A DNA stretch of 52,948 nucleotides, taken from the NCBI GenBank assembly GCA_016717655.1, contig JADKFC010000019.1, positions 1 through 52,948 of the forward strand, written 5' to 3'. The position numbers and the translations under genes are program-made. Below, piece after piece: positions 17,980-27,688 of the stretch (its first letter is position 1; each line of letters begins with the position of its first letter). The notes beneath the pieces are model-generated. The model ran no database searches. It was not told where the DNA came from and saw nothing but the letters and a program-made list of their open reading frames with translations. The DNA comes from Saprospiraceae bacterium (lineage in GTDB: Bacteria; Bacteroidota; Bacteroidia; Chitinophagales; Saprospiraceae).

Positions 17980-19269
17980 TTAGGCACCTGCCTTGTTAAC
18001 ACCATTGAGAGGAATCTGATCCAACATCTCTTTGATCTTGTCTCTCTGTTGAAAGAACGTAGGCAGCTCTGTCTCCGGCATAGGTTTGGCGGGTTGGAAC
18101 ACCTCTCTCTGGTGGTTTACCTGCCTTCCATTTTTCCAGAACCTGAAACATACATGCGGACCCGTTGCAAGACCTGTAGAACCTACATAACCAATGGTTT
18201 GACCCTGTCTTACCCTGGTTCCTCTGCGTATCCCACTGGCGTAGCCCTGCATATGTAAGTACTGGGTCTGATAAACCTTGTCGTGTCTGATTTTGACATA
18301 CCTACCATTGTTGCCGGTGTAGGCAGCTTCTTCTACCACACCATCTGCAACGGCTCTGATAGGAGTGCCATAAGGGGCGGCGTAATCTGTGCCCAGGTGA
18401 GGAATGGTCTTCCTTCTGATGGGGTGGAATCTTCGCATGTTGAAGCCTGAAGAAATTCTGGTAAATTTTACTGGTGACTTCAGGAAGGCACTTCGGGCAG
18501 GTCTGCCCTGGTAATCATAATATCCCTGAAATTCTCCGTTTTCGTAGTAAACTGAATAATGATCGCCAGATTCATTCTTATAAAAGGCTCCAATCAAGCG
18601 ACCCATTCCAATTTCTTGTCCGTCAACGTATTTTTTCTCAAATACAACCTTAAACTTGTCACCTTTCTGGGTGTGGTAAAAGTCGACAGATGAGGCAAGA
18701 GCGTCTTCCATCTTATCAATAATGGCAGGGTTGACTCCTTTTTCTGATAAGGTATTCCATAAACTTGTTTCAATCTCACCTGCAGCTGTCTCTACACAGG
18801 TTTCAAACTCCCGATCATATAAATTAATGGAAACACTGTCTCTCAGGTCATAGACCACATAATGAAGTGGACTGGGCTCATAAACCAGGGCGCAGGCTGA
18901 ACTGCAACTGTCTGTTTTTACAATATGGTATTCTTTACCAGGCCTGAGGTTGGTAACTTTAAAGATGTCTTTTGCTTTGGCTTCCAGCATGTGAATGACA
19001 TCGCTACCAATGCCATGTTCTGATAAAATTTCACCAAGTACCTCACCCTTATTCACCTTATAGGTAGACAGGTGGTAGTTGCCTGTGTCAAAGCCAAAAA
19101 TTACAGGATTGTTTTTGTCCTGGATGATGGTCTCAGAAACACCGAAATGCTGATTAGCAATACTTTCAATTTTTTTATAGCCGGATATCAGTGTTAGTGC
19201 CAGCAGACAGGACATTAATATGTCCACTCTTACAGCTGACTTTTTTTGCTGTATCTTTTTGTTGTGCAC
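17980..19269 (-). CDS. M23 family peptidoglycan endopeptidase
   Basis: A 429-residue LytM-domain protein with one N-terminal hydrophobic segment (residues ~15-32), a LysM/OapA-like middle region and a C-terminal M23 domain. The metal site has HLGTD (His 291, Asp 295). The usual second motif His-x-His is GPHVC here (His 372, Cys 374), so the third ligand would be cysteine. It probably trims peptidoglycan cross-links in the periplasm. The start is GTG at 19269; a later ATG (MSCLLAL) would remove the charged N-terminal tail. Confidence 0.88.
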   Translation of the reverse strand: MHNKKIQQKKSAVRVDILMSCLLALTLISGYKKIESIANQHFGVSETIIQDKNNPVIFGFDTGNYHLSTYKVNKGEVLGEILSEHGIGSDVIHMLEAKAKDIFKVTNLRPGKEYHIVKTDSCSSACALVYEPSPLHYVVYDLRDSVSINLYDREFETCVETAAGEIETSLWNTLSEKGVNPAIIDKMEDALASSVDFYHTQKGDKFKVVFEKKYVDGQEIGMGRLIGAFYKNESGDHYSVYYENGEFQGYYDYQGRPARSAFLKSPVKFTRISSGFNMRRFHPIRRKTIPHLGTDYAAPYGTPIRAVADGVVEEAAYTGNNGRYVKIRHDKVYQTQYLHMQGYASGIRRGTRVRQGQTIGYVGSTGLATGPHVCFRFWKNGRQVNHQREVFQPAKPMPETELPTFFQQRDKIKEMLDQIPLNGVNKAGA

Positions 19270-19418
19270 AGTTTCAGTTTTAAATTGTAATATTCGCTAA
19301 CTGCGCAAAGATAGCCCTTAGGCCTCTTCGATTTTGTTTCCAAATTGTTATTGAAATCTTAAAATCGCCTTTGCTTTGCGTCTGCAAAATAGAATTAATC
19401 CCTTAAAACAGCCAATTT

Positions 19419-20000
19419 TTATACTCTTTTTTCAAATATCACGAACAATTCATTGCCAAATCTCGGAGTTATCGAATTATACGCATCTGATAATTCTTTA
19501 ATATGAAATTTTGTGCCAAATAATATTTTGTACTCATCTGCGCTACCACCAAACGGAGGGCCTGGTTTTTCAAAATGGGACTTAAATAAGAGGCCTGCTA
19601 TCTTGCCGCCGGACCTTAATAAGTCATAACACTGGTCAACATATGATGGCCGAAATTTTGGATCTAAGGCACAAAAAAAAGTTTGTTCGATGATGAGATC
19701 AAAATGGGCTTGGAGTTCAAAAAAATCGCCGTGAATGGTCTTAATCACTGGGTGCTCTTTGTATTTTCTCAAAGGATGGGCAGAAAGATCGCAAATGGTA
19801 ATGTTGGTGAAGCCGGCTTTAAAAAGGTAATCCGCCTCATAAGCATTACCTGCCCCAGGAATCAGAATAGCAAGATCTTTATTGATAAGTTGATCGAAGT
19901 ATGCTACCAGAGGAGGGGAAGCATAGCCCAGATCCCAACCCATACTGCCTTCTTCATATCGCCTGGTCCAATAGCTTTCATTTAGGTTTTCTGTATTCAT
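19419..20000 (-). CDS. TPMT-like SAM-dependent methyltransferase
   Basis: A 193-residue methyltransferase of the thiopurine S-methyltransferase family. It begins with Y-W-T-R-R-Y-E-E-G-S-M-G-W-D-L-G, then the SAM-binding I-L-I-P-G-A-G-N-A-Y-E-A-D-Y-L motif, and has the I-E-Q-T-F-F-C-A-L-D-P signature and a P-P-F-G-G loop. Bacterial members methylate small thiols, selenium or tellurium compounds; the substrate is not known here. It is divergent from folP, whose start is 36 nt away. Confidence 0.88.
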   Translation of the reverse strand: MNTENLNESYWTRRYEEGSMGWDLGYASPPLVAYFDQLINKDLAILIPGAGNAYEADYLFKAGFTNITICDLSAHPLRKYKEHPVIKTIHGDFFELQAHFDLIIEQTFFCALDPKFRPSYVDQCYDLLRSGGKIAGLLFKSHFEKPGPPFGGSADEYKILFGTKFHIKELSDAYNSITPRFGNELFVIFEKRV

Positions 20001-20036
20001 AAGGTGCTTGTATATTTACATTTAAACACAAAGATA

Positions 20037-20879
20037 ATGACCATCAACTGCGCCGGGAAATTATTGGATCTATCAGAACCCGTGGTAATGGGCATTATTA
20101 ATATTACACCAGATTCATTTTATGGGGGAAGTCGCAAAATGGAGCCCTCAGCCATACGCGACACTGCAGCGCAAATGATAGAGCAAGGTGCCTCTATTAT
20201 CGACCTGGGGGCCATGTCTTCAAGGCCTGGAGCCGAGCTGGTAGATCCTGAGAAGGAGTGGCAGGCTTTATCTCCTGCATTGGCAGCAATAAGCGAGCTT
20301 CCGGGCATTATAATTTCGATTGATACGGTTTGGTCACTGACAGCTAAAAGGAGCATTGAGGCTGGCGCTCACATCATCAACGATATTTCGGCCGGAGCCA
20401 TAGACCCTGAAATGATGGCGGTTGTAGCCTCCTTCCACCATGTGCCCTATGTCATGATGCATATGAGGGGAGTCCCAGCCACAATGAATACCATGACCCA
20501 ATACCACCATTTGGTTCAGGAAATTTTAATCTATTTTGCCCAGGTTATCAGGCAGGCGAGGGAATCAGGAATCAAAGACCTGATTATCGATCCGGGTTTT
20601 GGCTTTGCCAAGACCAAAGAGCAAAGTTTTTATTTATTGAATCATCTTTCACAACTCCGCATCTTTGATTTGCCCATTCTTGCGGGACTTTCCCGAAAAA
20701 GCATGTTGTATAAAAGTCTCGACATTACTGCGGAAGAAGCCCTCAATGCTACAACAGCTGCCAATATGGTTGCCCTGATGGGGGGAGCATCCCTGTTAAG
20801 GGTTCATGACGTGACTGAGGCAGCTGAGGCCATTAAAATATTTCAACAACTTAAAAAAAGCGGGAAGATAGGGATTTGA
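20037..20879 (+). CDS. folP: Dihydropteroate synthase
   Basis: A 280-residue cytoplasmic enzyme joining p-aminobenzoate to the pterin pyrophosphate in folate synthesis. Signature motifs are MGIINITPDSFYGG, D-L-G-A-M-S-S-R-P-G-A, I-I-D-P-G-F-G-F-A-K-T and L-A-G-L-S-R-K-S. The ATG at 20037 is chosen over an upstream GTG because the extra eleven residues do not resemble the family. It is convergent with the PorP/SprF gene 14 nt away. Confidence 0.95.
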   Translation: MTINCAGKLLDLSEPVVMGIINITPDSFYGGSRKMEPSAIRDTAAQMIEQGASIIDLGAMSSRPGAELVDPEKEWQALSPALAAISELPGIIISIDTVWSLTAKRSIEAGAHIINDISAGAIDPEMMAVVASFHHVPYVMMHMRGVPATMNTMTQYHHLVQEILIYFAQVIRQARESGIKDLIIDPGFGFAKTKEQSFYLLNHLSQLRIFDLPILAGLSRKSMLYKSLDITAEEALNATTAANMVALMGGASLLRVHDVTEAAEAIKIFQQLKKSGKIGI

Positions 20880-20893
20880 TAATTTCGATTACC

Positions 20894-21958
20894 TTAAAAA
20901 GTGGGACAAAATGCATCCGCATTTTCGTATTGACCAAAATAATTGATGGATACTTCAAAAGTACTCATACCATATCTGTCGTTGAAAAGATCATTTGTAT
21001 TGTAATCATATGAGAGACCCAGGTTAAGCCCTTTAAAGTCATATCCAATGGTCAGCATTATCGCTTCCAGTGACGTTTTATCAAGTCGGTTGGAAAAGCG
21101 AAATGCAGGACCAAAGTAGAATTTTTTGCCTTCTGATTTTGGGTTGTTATATGTGAACAAGGTACTCAATACATATAACTTATGTTGATCCTGGCTCATA
21201 AACAAAGCCCTGGTTTGAAAACTAAATGCATCAGAGGTAGGAAGGGAGTATGAAGCATGTGCGGACCAGCGGGGATCTAAAACTGCATTGATGTTAAGGT
21301 CTTTGTCAACCGGATCTTCTTGAGCAAAAAAGGAGATGTTGGGTGAGGTTAGGTGGAAGACACTGATCCCTGCATTAAACTCTTTATTTGAGGTAGAGGT
21401 ATAGGAATAGTCAACACCCAGACTCATGTCAAAAAATCCAAGGTTATTGCCCGGCAAAATTTCAAGGGTTTCATTGGAATAAGCATCAATGGCATTGAAT
21501 TGGTCTCCGAATGTCAGATCTTCATAATTGAGTGATTTTTGAAAGATAGCGGCCTGGTAACCCAAGCCGATGTATTGTTTGGTCTTCTTGTCAAGGAGTT
21601 TATGATAAGAACCGGTCAAAGCAATTTGGGTGGTATTGAGGTCATACTTGCTGATCCTGTCTGAAAAAAACATGATGCCCAGAGCCGCAACATCTGGATC
21701 GCGTTGTCCCACCAAAAATTTACTTTCTCCTGTCGCTGTAAAGGTAGCATAGGGTCGGTCTAGCGCAGGCCTCCACTGGTCTCTGTAGTTCATTCCCACC
21801 TTAAAAAGACCATTAAAGTTACCCACCAGGGCCGGGTTGACATAAGCAGGTACCTGGTAGTATTGGGTAAAATGGGCATCTTGACCTTTGAGTGCAAGGC
21901 CATTTAATAAAAGAGCAATGACCAGAACTGAAAAAATGTAGTTAGGGAAAAATTTCAT
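20894..21958 (-). CDS. PorP/SprF family type IX secretion membrane protein
   Basis: A 354-residue outer-membrane beta-barrel protein. A signal peptide (MKFFPNYIFSVLVIALLLNG) is followed by Q-D-A-H-F-T-Q-Y-Y-Q-V-P-A-Y-V-N-P-A, the PorP/SprF signature, and the strand-like repeats end in aromatic residues. This family anchors gliding adhesins or T9SS substrates at the cell surface. It fits the T9SS-targeted peptidase at 27.7-33.5 kb. A full promoter ends only 4 nt before the ATG. Confidence 0.92.
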   Translation of the reverse strand: MKFFPNYIFSVLVIALLLNGLALKGQDAHFTQYYQVPAYVNPALVGNFNGLFKVGMNYRDQWRPALDRPYATFTATGESKFLVGQRDPDVAALGIMFFSDRISKYDLNTTQIALTGSYHKLLDKKTKQYIGLGYQAAIFQKSLNYEDLTFGDQFNAIDAYSNETLEILPGNNLGFFDMSLGVDYSYTSTSNKEFNAGISVFHLTSPNISFFAQEDPVDKDLNINAVLDPRWSAHASYSLPTSDAFSFQTRALFMSQDQHKLYVLSTLFTYNNPKSEGKKFYFGPAFRFSNRLDKTSLEAIMLTIGYDFKGLNLGLSYDYNTNDLFNDRYGMSTFEVSINYFGQYENADAFCPTF

Positions 21959-21962
21959 GCTA

Positions 21963-21993
21963 CAAAGCTATATAAATGTTTTAAAGCATCAAA
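21963..21993 (-). promoter_or_regulatory. Promoter of the PorP/SprF gene
   Basis: On the minus strand TTTG (21990-21993), a 19-bp spacer, and TAGCTTTG (21963-21970) match the Bacteroidota consensus exactly. The element ends 4 nt before the start codon, so the transcript should be leaderless or nearly so. Confidence 0.75.
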
Positions 21994-22201
21994 ATGATGG
22001 GGCCTAAATGAAAAGCCCTGTTTTTTGCGGCATTTTGATACAAGAATTCGGAAAAAGTTCGTTTTTATAGTAACAATGCAAAAAAATCAAAATTATTGTG
22101 TTTTAGCTTCATATTCAGTGTATTAAACAGATTAGTGGCCGGCAAAATGAGAACCAGCAAAAAAAATGATCAATTACATATTAAAAATAATTTTAATATG
22201 T

Positions 22202-22209
22202 TAAATTTG
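22202..22209 (+). promoter_or_regulatory. -7 element for the amidase gene
   Basis: TAAATTTG, a TAnnTTTG match, lies 28 nt before the amidase ATG. No -33 box is evident. Confidence 0.5.
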
Positions 22210-22237
22210 CAGGATCAATACCAAAAATCGATTAAAT

Positions 22238-23536
22238 ATGTACCGACTCATGATGCTGGTGGTGGGTTTCACCTTTACTGCGGTAGCGGCAAGTGCCGGC
22301 TTTCAACCTTACTTCCATACTGTTAAAGCCAAAAGCGGGGATGCCATCTCAACTCTTCTTTCCAAGTATGAACTTAGTGTTCACAGCTGTAATACGGAAA
22401 AATTTTACGAGTTAAATGGCATCAAAAGGGGGGCAAAATTATTTGCCGGTAAGGAATACAAGCTTCCGATCAAGGTTTACAAATACAATGGAAAAAGCAT
22501 TCGGACCACTTTAAAAATGGAAGATATTAATGATGCCATTGCCATCCAGAACTACAATGAGCGACTTCACAAAAAAGGCTTGAGAAAGGCAAGTTTTCAA
22601 TCGAGCAGACTACTTTGGGTGCCCTATCACAATTTAGGATGTGGAGAGAATGAGCCGGTTCCTGCAAAAATGGAACTAAAAAAAGAAGAAGTTGCCAAAA
22701 GTACATTGGTAAAAAAATCTGCCTCAGAACTTACCATGGTGAGCTTAAAAGGTGAAAATGTAAAAAGTAAAAACGCCGTTAAATCTGCGAGTAAACCCAA
22801 TGGCATGACAGCGGTTCATGACATTTTTGGGGAGAATTATAAAAACGTCAACCTGTTTGACGATCAATTAAAAGGTCAGGTTTTTTTTATTTCCAGCGGT
22901 CATGGTGGTCCCGATCCAGGAGCCCAGTGTTCAGATCTTGCCCACACCCTTTGTGAAGATGAATACGCCTATGACGTATCACTCAGATTGGCCAGAGACC
23001 TTATTCAGCATGGAGCTACGGTTCACATGATTGTGCAGGATGAGAACGATGGAATCAGAGATGATGCTTTTCTAGATTGCGACTATGACGAGACCTGCAA
23101 TGGGAAAAAACTACCATTGAGACAGTTGGACAGGCTCAAACAAAGAGCTGATCAGATCAATCGTTTGCACAGAAAATACAAGGCCCAGGGGGTTAAAAAA
23201 CAAACAGCCGTAATGATCCATGTGGACTCCCGTAACAAAGAACAGCGCCAGGATGTATTTTTTTACCACTATGGTACTGACAAAGATGCAAAAGACCTTG
23301 CGTATAACCTGCAGGCTACTTTTGAGGGTAAGTACGAACAATTTCAAAAGGGCAGGGGATACAAAGGTTATGTTGACAACAGGGGCTTATACATGCTGCG
23401 AAAAGTAGATCCAACTGCCGTTTACATTGAGCTTGCCAACATCAGAAATAAGAGTGACCATATTCGTTTGATGGAATCTGCCAACAGGCAGGCATTGGCC
23501 AACTGGCTGTTTGAAGGGCTAACTGGCATACAATAA
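22238..23536 (+). CDS. N-acetylmuramoyl-L-alanine amidase (Amidase_3)
   Basis: A 432-residue secreted protein. It has a signal peptide ending near residue 20, a LysM-like region (H-T-V-K-A-K-S-G-D-A-I-S-T-L-L), a basic linker around residues 145-195, and a C-terminal zinc amidase domain. That domain shows S-S-G-H-G-G-P-D-P-G-A, A-V-M-I-H-V-D-S and V-Y-I-E-L-A-N-I, corresponding to the metal and catalytic positions. It cleaves the lactyl-amide bond in peptidoglycan, probably in cell division or remodelling. It has a longer cysteine-containing loop (Q-C-S-D-L...C-E-D-E) than the classic AmiC. DUF486 follows 4 nt later. Confidence 0.88.
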   Translation: MYRLMMLVVGFTFTAVAASAGFQPYFHTVKAKSGDAISTLLSKYELSVHSCNTEKFYELNGIKRGAKLFAGKEYKLPIKVYKYNGKSIRTTLKMEDINDAIAIQNYNERLHKKGLRKASFQSSRLLWVPYHNLGCGENEPVPAKMELKKEEVAKSTLVKKSASELTMVSLKGENVKSKNAVKSASKPNGMTAVHDIFGENYKNVNLFDDQLKGQVFFISSGHGGPDPGAQCSDLAHTLCEDEYAYDVSLRLARDLIQHGATVHMIVQDENDGIRDDAFLDCDYDETCNGKKLPLRQLDRLKQRADQINRLHRKYKAQGVKKQTAVMIHVDSRNKEQRQDVFFYHYGTDKDAKDLAYNLQATFEGKYEQFQKGRGYKGYVDNRGLYMLRKVDPTAVYIELANIRNKSDHIRLMESANRQALANWLFEGLTGIQ

Positions 23537-23540
23537 TACC

Positions 23541-23912
23541 ATGCCTAAAGCCTTAGTTGCTCTTGGGCTCCTGACCCTGGCCAATGTGTTTATGACCCTG
23601 GCCTGGTATGGACATTTAAAATTTCATGATTACAAGTGGTTTTCCAAGCTAGGCATTTTGGGCATCATCGTGATAAGTTGGGGCATCGCTTTTTTTGAAT
23701 ATTGCCTGCAGGTTCCTGCCAACCGAATTGGTTATGCCGGAAACGGAGGGCCCTTTAATCTATGGCAGCTCAAAGTAATACAAGAAGTGATAACCCTTGT
23801 TGTATTTACCGTATTTGCCATCCTTGTTTTTAAAAATGAACAGTTCCGATGGAATCATGGCATTGGATTTGCCTTTCTAGTGGCTGCCGTTTACTTTATT
23901 TTCAAAAAATAA
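23541..23912 (+). CDS. DUF486 / small DMT-type membrane protein
   Basis: A 123-residue protein with four hydrophobic helices. The sequence W-G-I-A-F-F-E-Y-C-L-Q-V-P-A-N-R-I-G-Y and L-W-Q-L-K-V-I-Q-E-V-I-T-L are the DUF486 hallmarks. Function unknown; the fold resembles small multidrug transporters. Probably co-transcribed with the amidase (4-nt gap). Confidence 0.9.
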   Translation: MPKALVALGLLTLANVFMTLAWYGHLKFHDYKWFSKLGILGIIVISWGIAFFEYCLQVPANRIGYAGNGGPFNLWQLKVIQEVITLVVFTVFAILVFKNEQFRWNHGIGFAFLVAAVYFIFKK

Positions 23913-23927
23913 CCGGACCCAAAAATA

Positions 23928-26852
23928 TTACAGGTCACCACTCATGGTTATTACCACCCTAGTGCCTTTCGACCCTTCATGTTTTTTATCGACTACATCA
24001 AAAGTGATAGGAGAGCCAATTTTTCTTTCAAGAAAGATGAGGCGATCCTGGGTAATGCTCATGCCAAGGGCCTTACCTTTTAGCAATTGAAGATTTTTTT
24101 GTGCCCTGCTCTTTTCGATGCCCAGTCCATTGTCTTCAATGGTAATGTGCAATCTGTCATTGATCATGTCAAATTGAATCAATACCTTACCCGAAACACC
24201 GCTGGCTGCAATGCCATGCCAGATAGCATTTTCAACAATGGGCTGGAGCAGCATAGTAGGCAGCCATGTATTGTGTGGGTCCATTCCAGGCTGCACCCTT
24301 ATTTCATAATCCAATTGATCATCCAGCCTCATTTTTTCAGTATCGAGGTAGAGGGTGAGCATACTTACCTCTTCATCCAGGGTAATAAAAGATTCATTTA
24401 GATTTTCAAGGTTTTTGCGCAACAATCTTGAAAAACGGGTCAGGTAATTGTTGGCTTTTTTAGCATCTCCAGCATTGATTTCCTGTTGAATAGCACTCAG
24501 GGAGTTAAATACAAAGTGGGGATTGATCATGGCTTGCAGTGATTTGAGCTGAAGCCTGTTGATTTCCTGTTCATATTCCAGCCTGGTTTTTTGTTCTTTT
24601 TGGAGCTTTTTTATTTTTTGAAGATAGTTGAAATAGAGCCACCCAATGACACCCAATCCCAATAGGGTATAAAACCACCAGGAAAGATAAAAAGGACGTT
24701 CTACGGTGAAGAGGTATTGAATAGGCCGGCTCCATTGTGACTCATTGTGCCTGGCCCTGATTTGTAATTCATAACTTCCGGGTACCATGGCATTAAGTTC
24801 CAATTGGGGAATAGCCAGATCCAGCCAGGGGCCGGCATTGATCTTGTACTCATATCTAATACCTTCCGGATAGTAATAGGAGGGTGCGGCGAATTTGAAC
24901 ACTATGTGTCGATCGCCATAGGATAGCTTTAAATGCTCATCTTTGGTATGGGTCTTACCACCATATTTTATCTCAGTTAAGTATACTTTTGGTTCTATCC
25001 TTGTTGTTGAAAAAGAGGTGCTCTTTTTTAAAACATGGATGCCGTTGAGGGATGCAATGTAAATTCGGTTTTGGTCTACATAAACATCATTGACCTGCTG
25101 AGACCCATTAAACAGAAATGAATTCAATTGGGTGACACTGTATCGTTGATGGTCGTTTTTTACAATTTTGTTTAATCCTTTATTTGAACATACATAAACT
25201 TCCTTGTTGTGAACAAATAATCGGGTGCAGTGGTTGCTTAGCATGCCTTCATGGGTTGACAATCGGCAAGTGATCTTGTTGTTTTTAATTATCAGAATGC
25301 CATAGCCAATAACGGAGAGGTATAGCTCTTCATTGACAAAGGCCATGTTCTCAATTCGATTAGAGTACTTGTCAGATAAATCAAGAACAGGGGTAAATTT
25401 ATTGTTGTTGTAGGTTCCCAGCCCATCAACTGTTCCTACCCAGAGCTGATCATTGTGATCAACTGTAACAGAAAAAACTCTTTTTAGAGGTAGTTTTAAC
25501 CTTTTGGCAACTAGTTTTTTTTGCTTTAGACTTTCTGAACTCAGGAAGTGCACATTTTCTTGTGAAGCTATGTAAATGTTGCCCTTTGAGTCAATGCAAA
25601 AATCCTTAATGGGTTGCTCCTGATAATATTTGCTGTCAGAAATCTCAAGATAGACCCTTCTTACTTTTCGTGTTTGGCTTTCAGGATGATCGAATATCAT
25701 AAAACCTTCATCGCAGGAAATAAGTATTTTTCCACTAGGATGTTTCTTTATCTTGCCCACTCTGCCCACAGTAAGGTTATCATTGGTCAGTTGAAAGTGA
25801 TGACTTTTTTTACTTCCTATTACATCAATAAATTCATATTTGTGGCCCGCCCAAAGCTGATTGTGATCGTCTACACAAACAGCAAATGTATTGCTTTCAT
25901 ACAAACCTGATTTATCTGAGTAATGTTGAATATCTGCATAATTGAAGGGCAACATATAAATGCCACCTCCATATGAAGTAAACCAATGGTTGCCTTCATT
26001 GTCTATGGTAGTGGAGGTAATATAATTTTCGGAAAGCAATTTTTCCTTTAAAATAAATTCATTGCCTTCCAGTTCATAATGAAGGATGCCTTGGGTTTCA
26101 GCAGAAATCCAAAGTGAATTTTCATTTTTAAAATACAAATCAACGATGAGTCCCGTTGGCGATGATTGCAATTTATAAAGGGTATGAAGGCCGGTTTTGT
26201 TTATTTTTAATATGTAATTGTCAAATAAGCCAATAAACGTTCCATTTTTTGATACATGCCAACTCTTAAAAGTTGCCGTTTTAAGACCAGAATTGTTCCA
26301 ATCTTCCTGAGGAAGTGTATAGGCATATTTTTGTGTCAGCTTGAGCAGTCCCTTTTCATGTTGAAAGATGACCAGGGTGTCTTTGTTTGAAGCTTGCTGT
26401 ACTTTATTCGGCCATGAAATCAAATAAGGATTGGTAGAATTGTTGTAGACCCATATCGAATCGTTGGCATTGGCATAGTAAGTTCTATAAAACTGCCCAA
26501 ATCCAAGTTGTTTTAATATCTTATTGTTTTTGGGTGAGTGTATGGTGTCTCCATCGATTACATTTAATGCACCATTGAAACAAAACAACCAAATCCTGGA
26601 CTTCGCATCCATCCGAATTTTCAATATTTCATTGTCGCCCAGGCCATCGTCCACACTGTAATTTTTCCAGCTCTTGCCATCAAATTTGGATACCCCGGTA
26701 TTGGTTGCAAACCATAGATATCCATTTTTATCCTGGATGGCATCATACACGATATTGCTCGAAAGACCGTCATTGGTGTTATAGTGTCGTACCGGATAAT
26801 TTTGTGCCCAAAGCACAACGGGAAGAAGAAATAGAAACAATACGACTTTCAT
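23928..26852 (-). CDS. LytS-type sensor histidine kinase with Reg_prop beta-propeller
   Basis: A 974-residue inner-membrane sensor. A signal peptide (first ~16 residues) leads into many two-component-regulator propeller repeats (D-x-x-G-x-L-W-F-x-T motifs) over residues ~20-640, a Y_Y_Y domain (~650-735), one membrane helix (~745-765), a short coiled coil, and a HisKA_5-like kinase region (I-N-P-H-F-V-F-N-S-L), then the ATPase with N-A-I-W-H-G-I and D-N-G-L-G-I. The periplasmic propeller probably senses an envelope or nutrient signal. Its start overlaps the stop of the response-regulator gene by 4 nt (ATGA), showing they form a pair. Confidence 0.92.
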   Translation of the reverse strand: MKVVLFLFLLPVVLWAQNYPVRHYNTNDGLSSNIVYDAIQDKNGYLWFATNTGVSKFDGKSWKNYSVDDGLGDNEILKIRMDAKSRIWLFCFNGALNVIDGDTIHSPKNNKILKQLGFGQFYRTYYANANDSIWVYNNSTNPYLISWPNKVQQASNKDTLVIFQHEKGLLKLTQKYAYTLPQEDWNNSGLKTATFKSWHVSKNGTFIGLFDNYILKINKTGLHTLYKLQSSPTGLIVDLYFKNENSLWISAETQGILHYELEGNEFILKEKLLSENYITSTTIDNEGNHWFTSYGGGIYMLPFNYADIQHYSDKSGLYESNTFAVCVDDHNQLWAGHKYEFIDVIGSKKSHHFQLTNDNLTVGRVGKIKKHPSGKILISCDEGFMIFDHPESQTRKVRRVYLEISDSKYYQEQPIKDFCIDSKGNIYIASQENVHFLSSESLKQKKLVAKRLKLPLKRVFSVTVDHNDQLWVGTVDGLGTYNNNKFTPVLDLSDKYSNRIENMAFVNEELYLSVIGYGILIIKNNKITCRLSTHEGMLSNHCTRLFVHNKEVYVCSNKGLNKIVKNDHQRYSVTQLNSFLFNGSQQVNDVYVDQNRIYIASLNGIHVLKKSTSFSTTRIEPKVYLTEIKYGGKTHTKDEHLKLSYGDRHIVFKFAAPSYYYPEGIRYEYKINAGPWLDLAIPQLELNAMVPGSYELQIRARHNESQWSRPIQYLFTVERPFYLSWWFYTLLGLGVIGWLYFNYLQKIKKLQKEQKTRLEYEQEINRLQLKSLQAMINPHFVFNSLSAIQQEINAGDAKKANNYLTRFSRLLRKNLENLNESFITLDEEVSMLTLYLDTEKMRLDDQLDYEIRVQPGMDPHNTWLPTMLLQPIVENAIWHGIAASGVSGKVLIQFDMINDRLHITIEDNGLGIEKSRAQKNLQLLKGKALGMSITQDRLIFLERKIGSPITFDVVDKKHEGSKGTRVVITMSGDL

Positions 26853-27640
26853 AGTTTTCTGGACACGGCATTGACAATTTGCATAAAGTCTTCCAATCTC
26901 CTTCTGCTTACCGGCAACCTGAGTCCATTGCTCAGTATAGCCTCATTGCCTTCTGCGGTTGAATACGATTTGAGGTATTTCAGGTTAATAATGCTAGACT
27001 TATGGATTCTAAAAAACTGGTTGGGATCCAGAATTTCTTCAAATTCCCTGATAGGCCTGGATATCAACATTGAAGGTGATGAAATAAAATGTAAGCTGGT
27101 ATAGTTTCCGTCTGCAACAAAGTGGGTAATATCAGCTACACTTACAATGTGAAAACCGGAAGAGTGGGGTAAGGTAAATTTTTTGGGGTATTCAATTTGT
27201 TGTTCTACGTCGATTGCGTGTACCAGTGACTGAGAATAGTTGGCCCATCCGTTATTCCCTGCAATGATGGGTAACAAATTTCTACATTTTTCAATGGCCT
27301 CAATAAGTTCAGCTTCATCGATAGGCTTCAATATATAATCAATGGCATTGGCTTTAAAAGCCCTTATGGCGTGTTCTGCATAGGCGGTGATAAACACGGT
27401 TAAAAAGTGTTCACCCTTCATGGAATTTAAAAACGAAAATCCATTCTCGTTGGGCATGTTGATGTCTAATAATACTACATCTGTTTGGGTGTTTTTAAGA
27501 ATTTGTCTGGCTTCTTCTGCACTGGAAGCCTCTCCAATGATAGTAATGGAAGGGCAGCCCTCTTCAATAATTCTTTTTATAGCCTTGCGATTGTGGGCTT
27601 CATCATCAATAATTAAGATGCGCAGTGATTGTGGACTCAT
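26849..27640 (-). CDS. LytTR response regulator
   Basis: A 263-residue regulator. The receiver domain has the acidic pair D12-D13, phosphoacceptor Asp 59 in LLDINMP, and the Y-I-L-K-P lysine. The C-terminal LytTR DNA-binding domain contains F-F-R-I-H-K-S-S-I-I-N and ends with P-V-S-R-R-R-L-E. It is first in the operon, followed by its histidine kinase. The ATG lies 4 nt after a TAAATTTG element, suggesting a leaderless transcript. Confidence 0.95.
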   Translation of the reverse strand: MSPQSLRILIIDDEAHNRKAIKRIIEEGCPSITIIGEASSAEEARQILKNTQTDVVLLDINMPNENGFSFLNSMKGEHFLTVFITAYAEHAIRAFKANAIDYILKPIDEAELIEAIEKCRNLLPIIAGNNGWANYSQSLVHAIDVEQQIEYPKKFTLPHSSGFHIVSVADITHFVADGNYTSLHFISSPSMLISRPIREFEEILDPNQFFRIHKSSIINLKYLKSYSTAEGNEAILSNGLRLPVSRRRLEDFMQIVNAVSRKL

Positions 27641-27644
27641 GATT

Positions 27645-27652
27645 CAAATTTA
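27645..27652 (-). promoter_or_regulatory. -7 element of the LytTR/kinase operon
   Basis: On the minus strand TAAATTTG matches TAnnTTTG, ending 4 nt before the ATG at 27640. No -33 box is seen at normal distance. Confidence 0.5.
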
Positions 27653-27688
27653 CTGAATGTATAGGATATGCCCTAATCTGGTGCAGTA

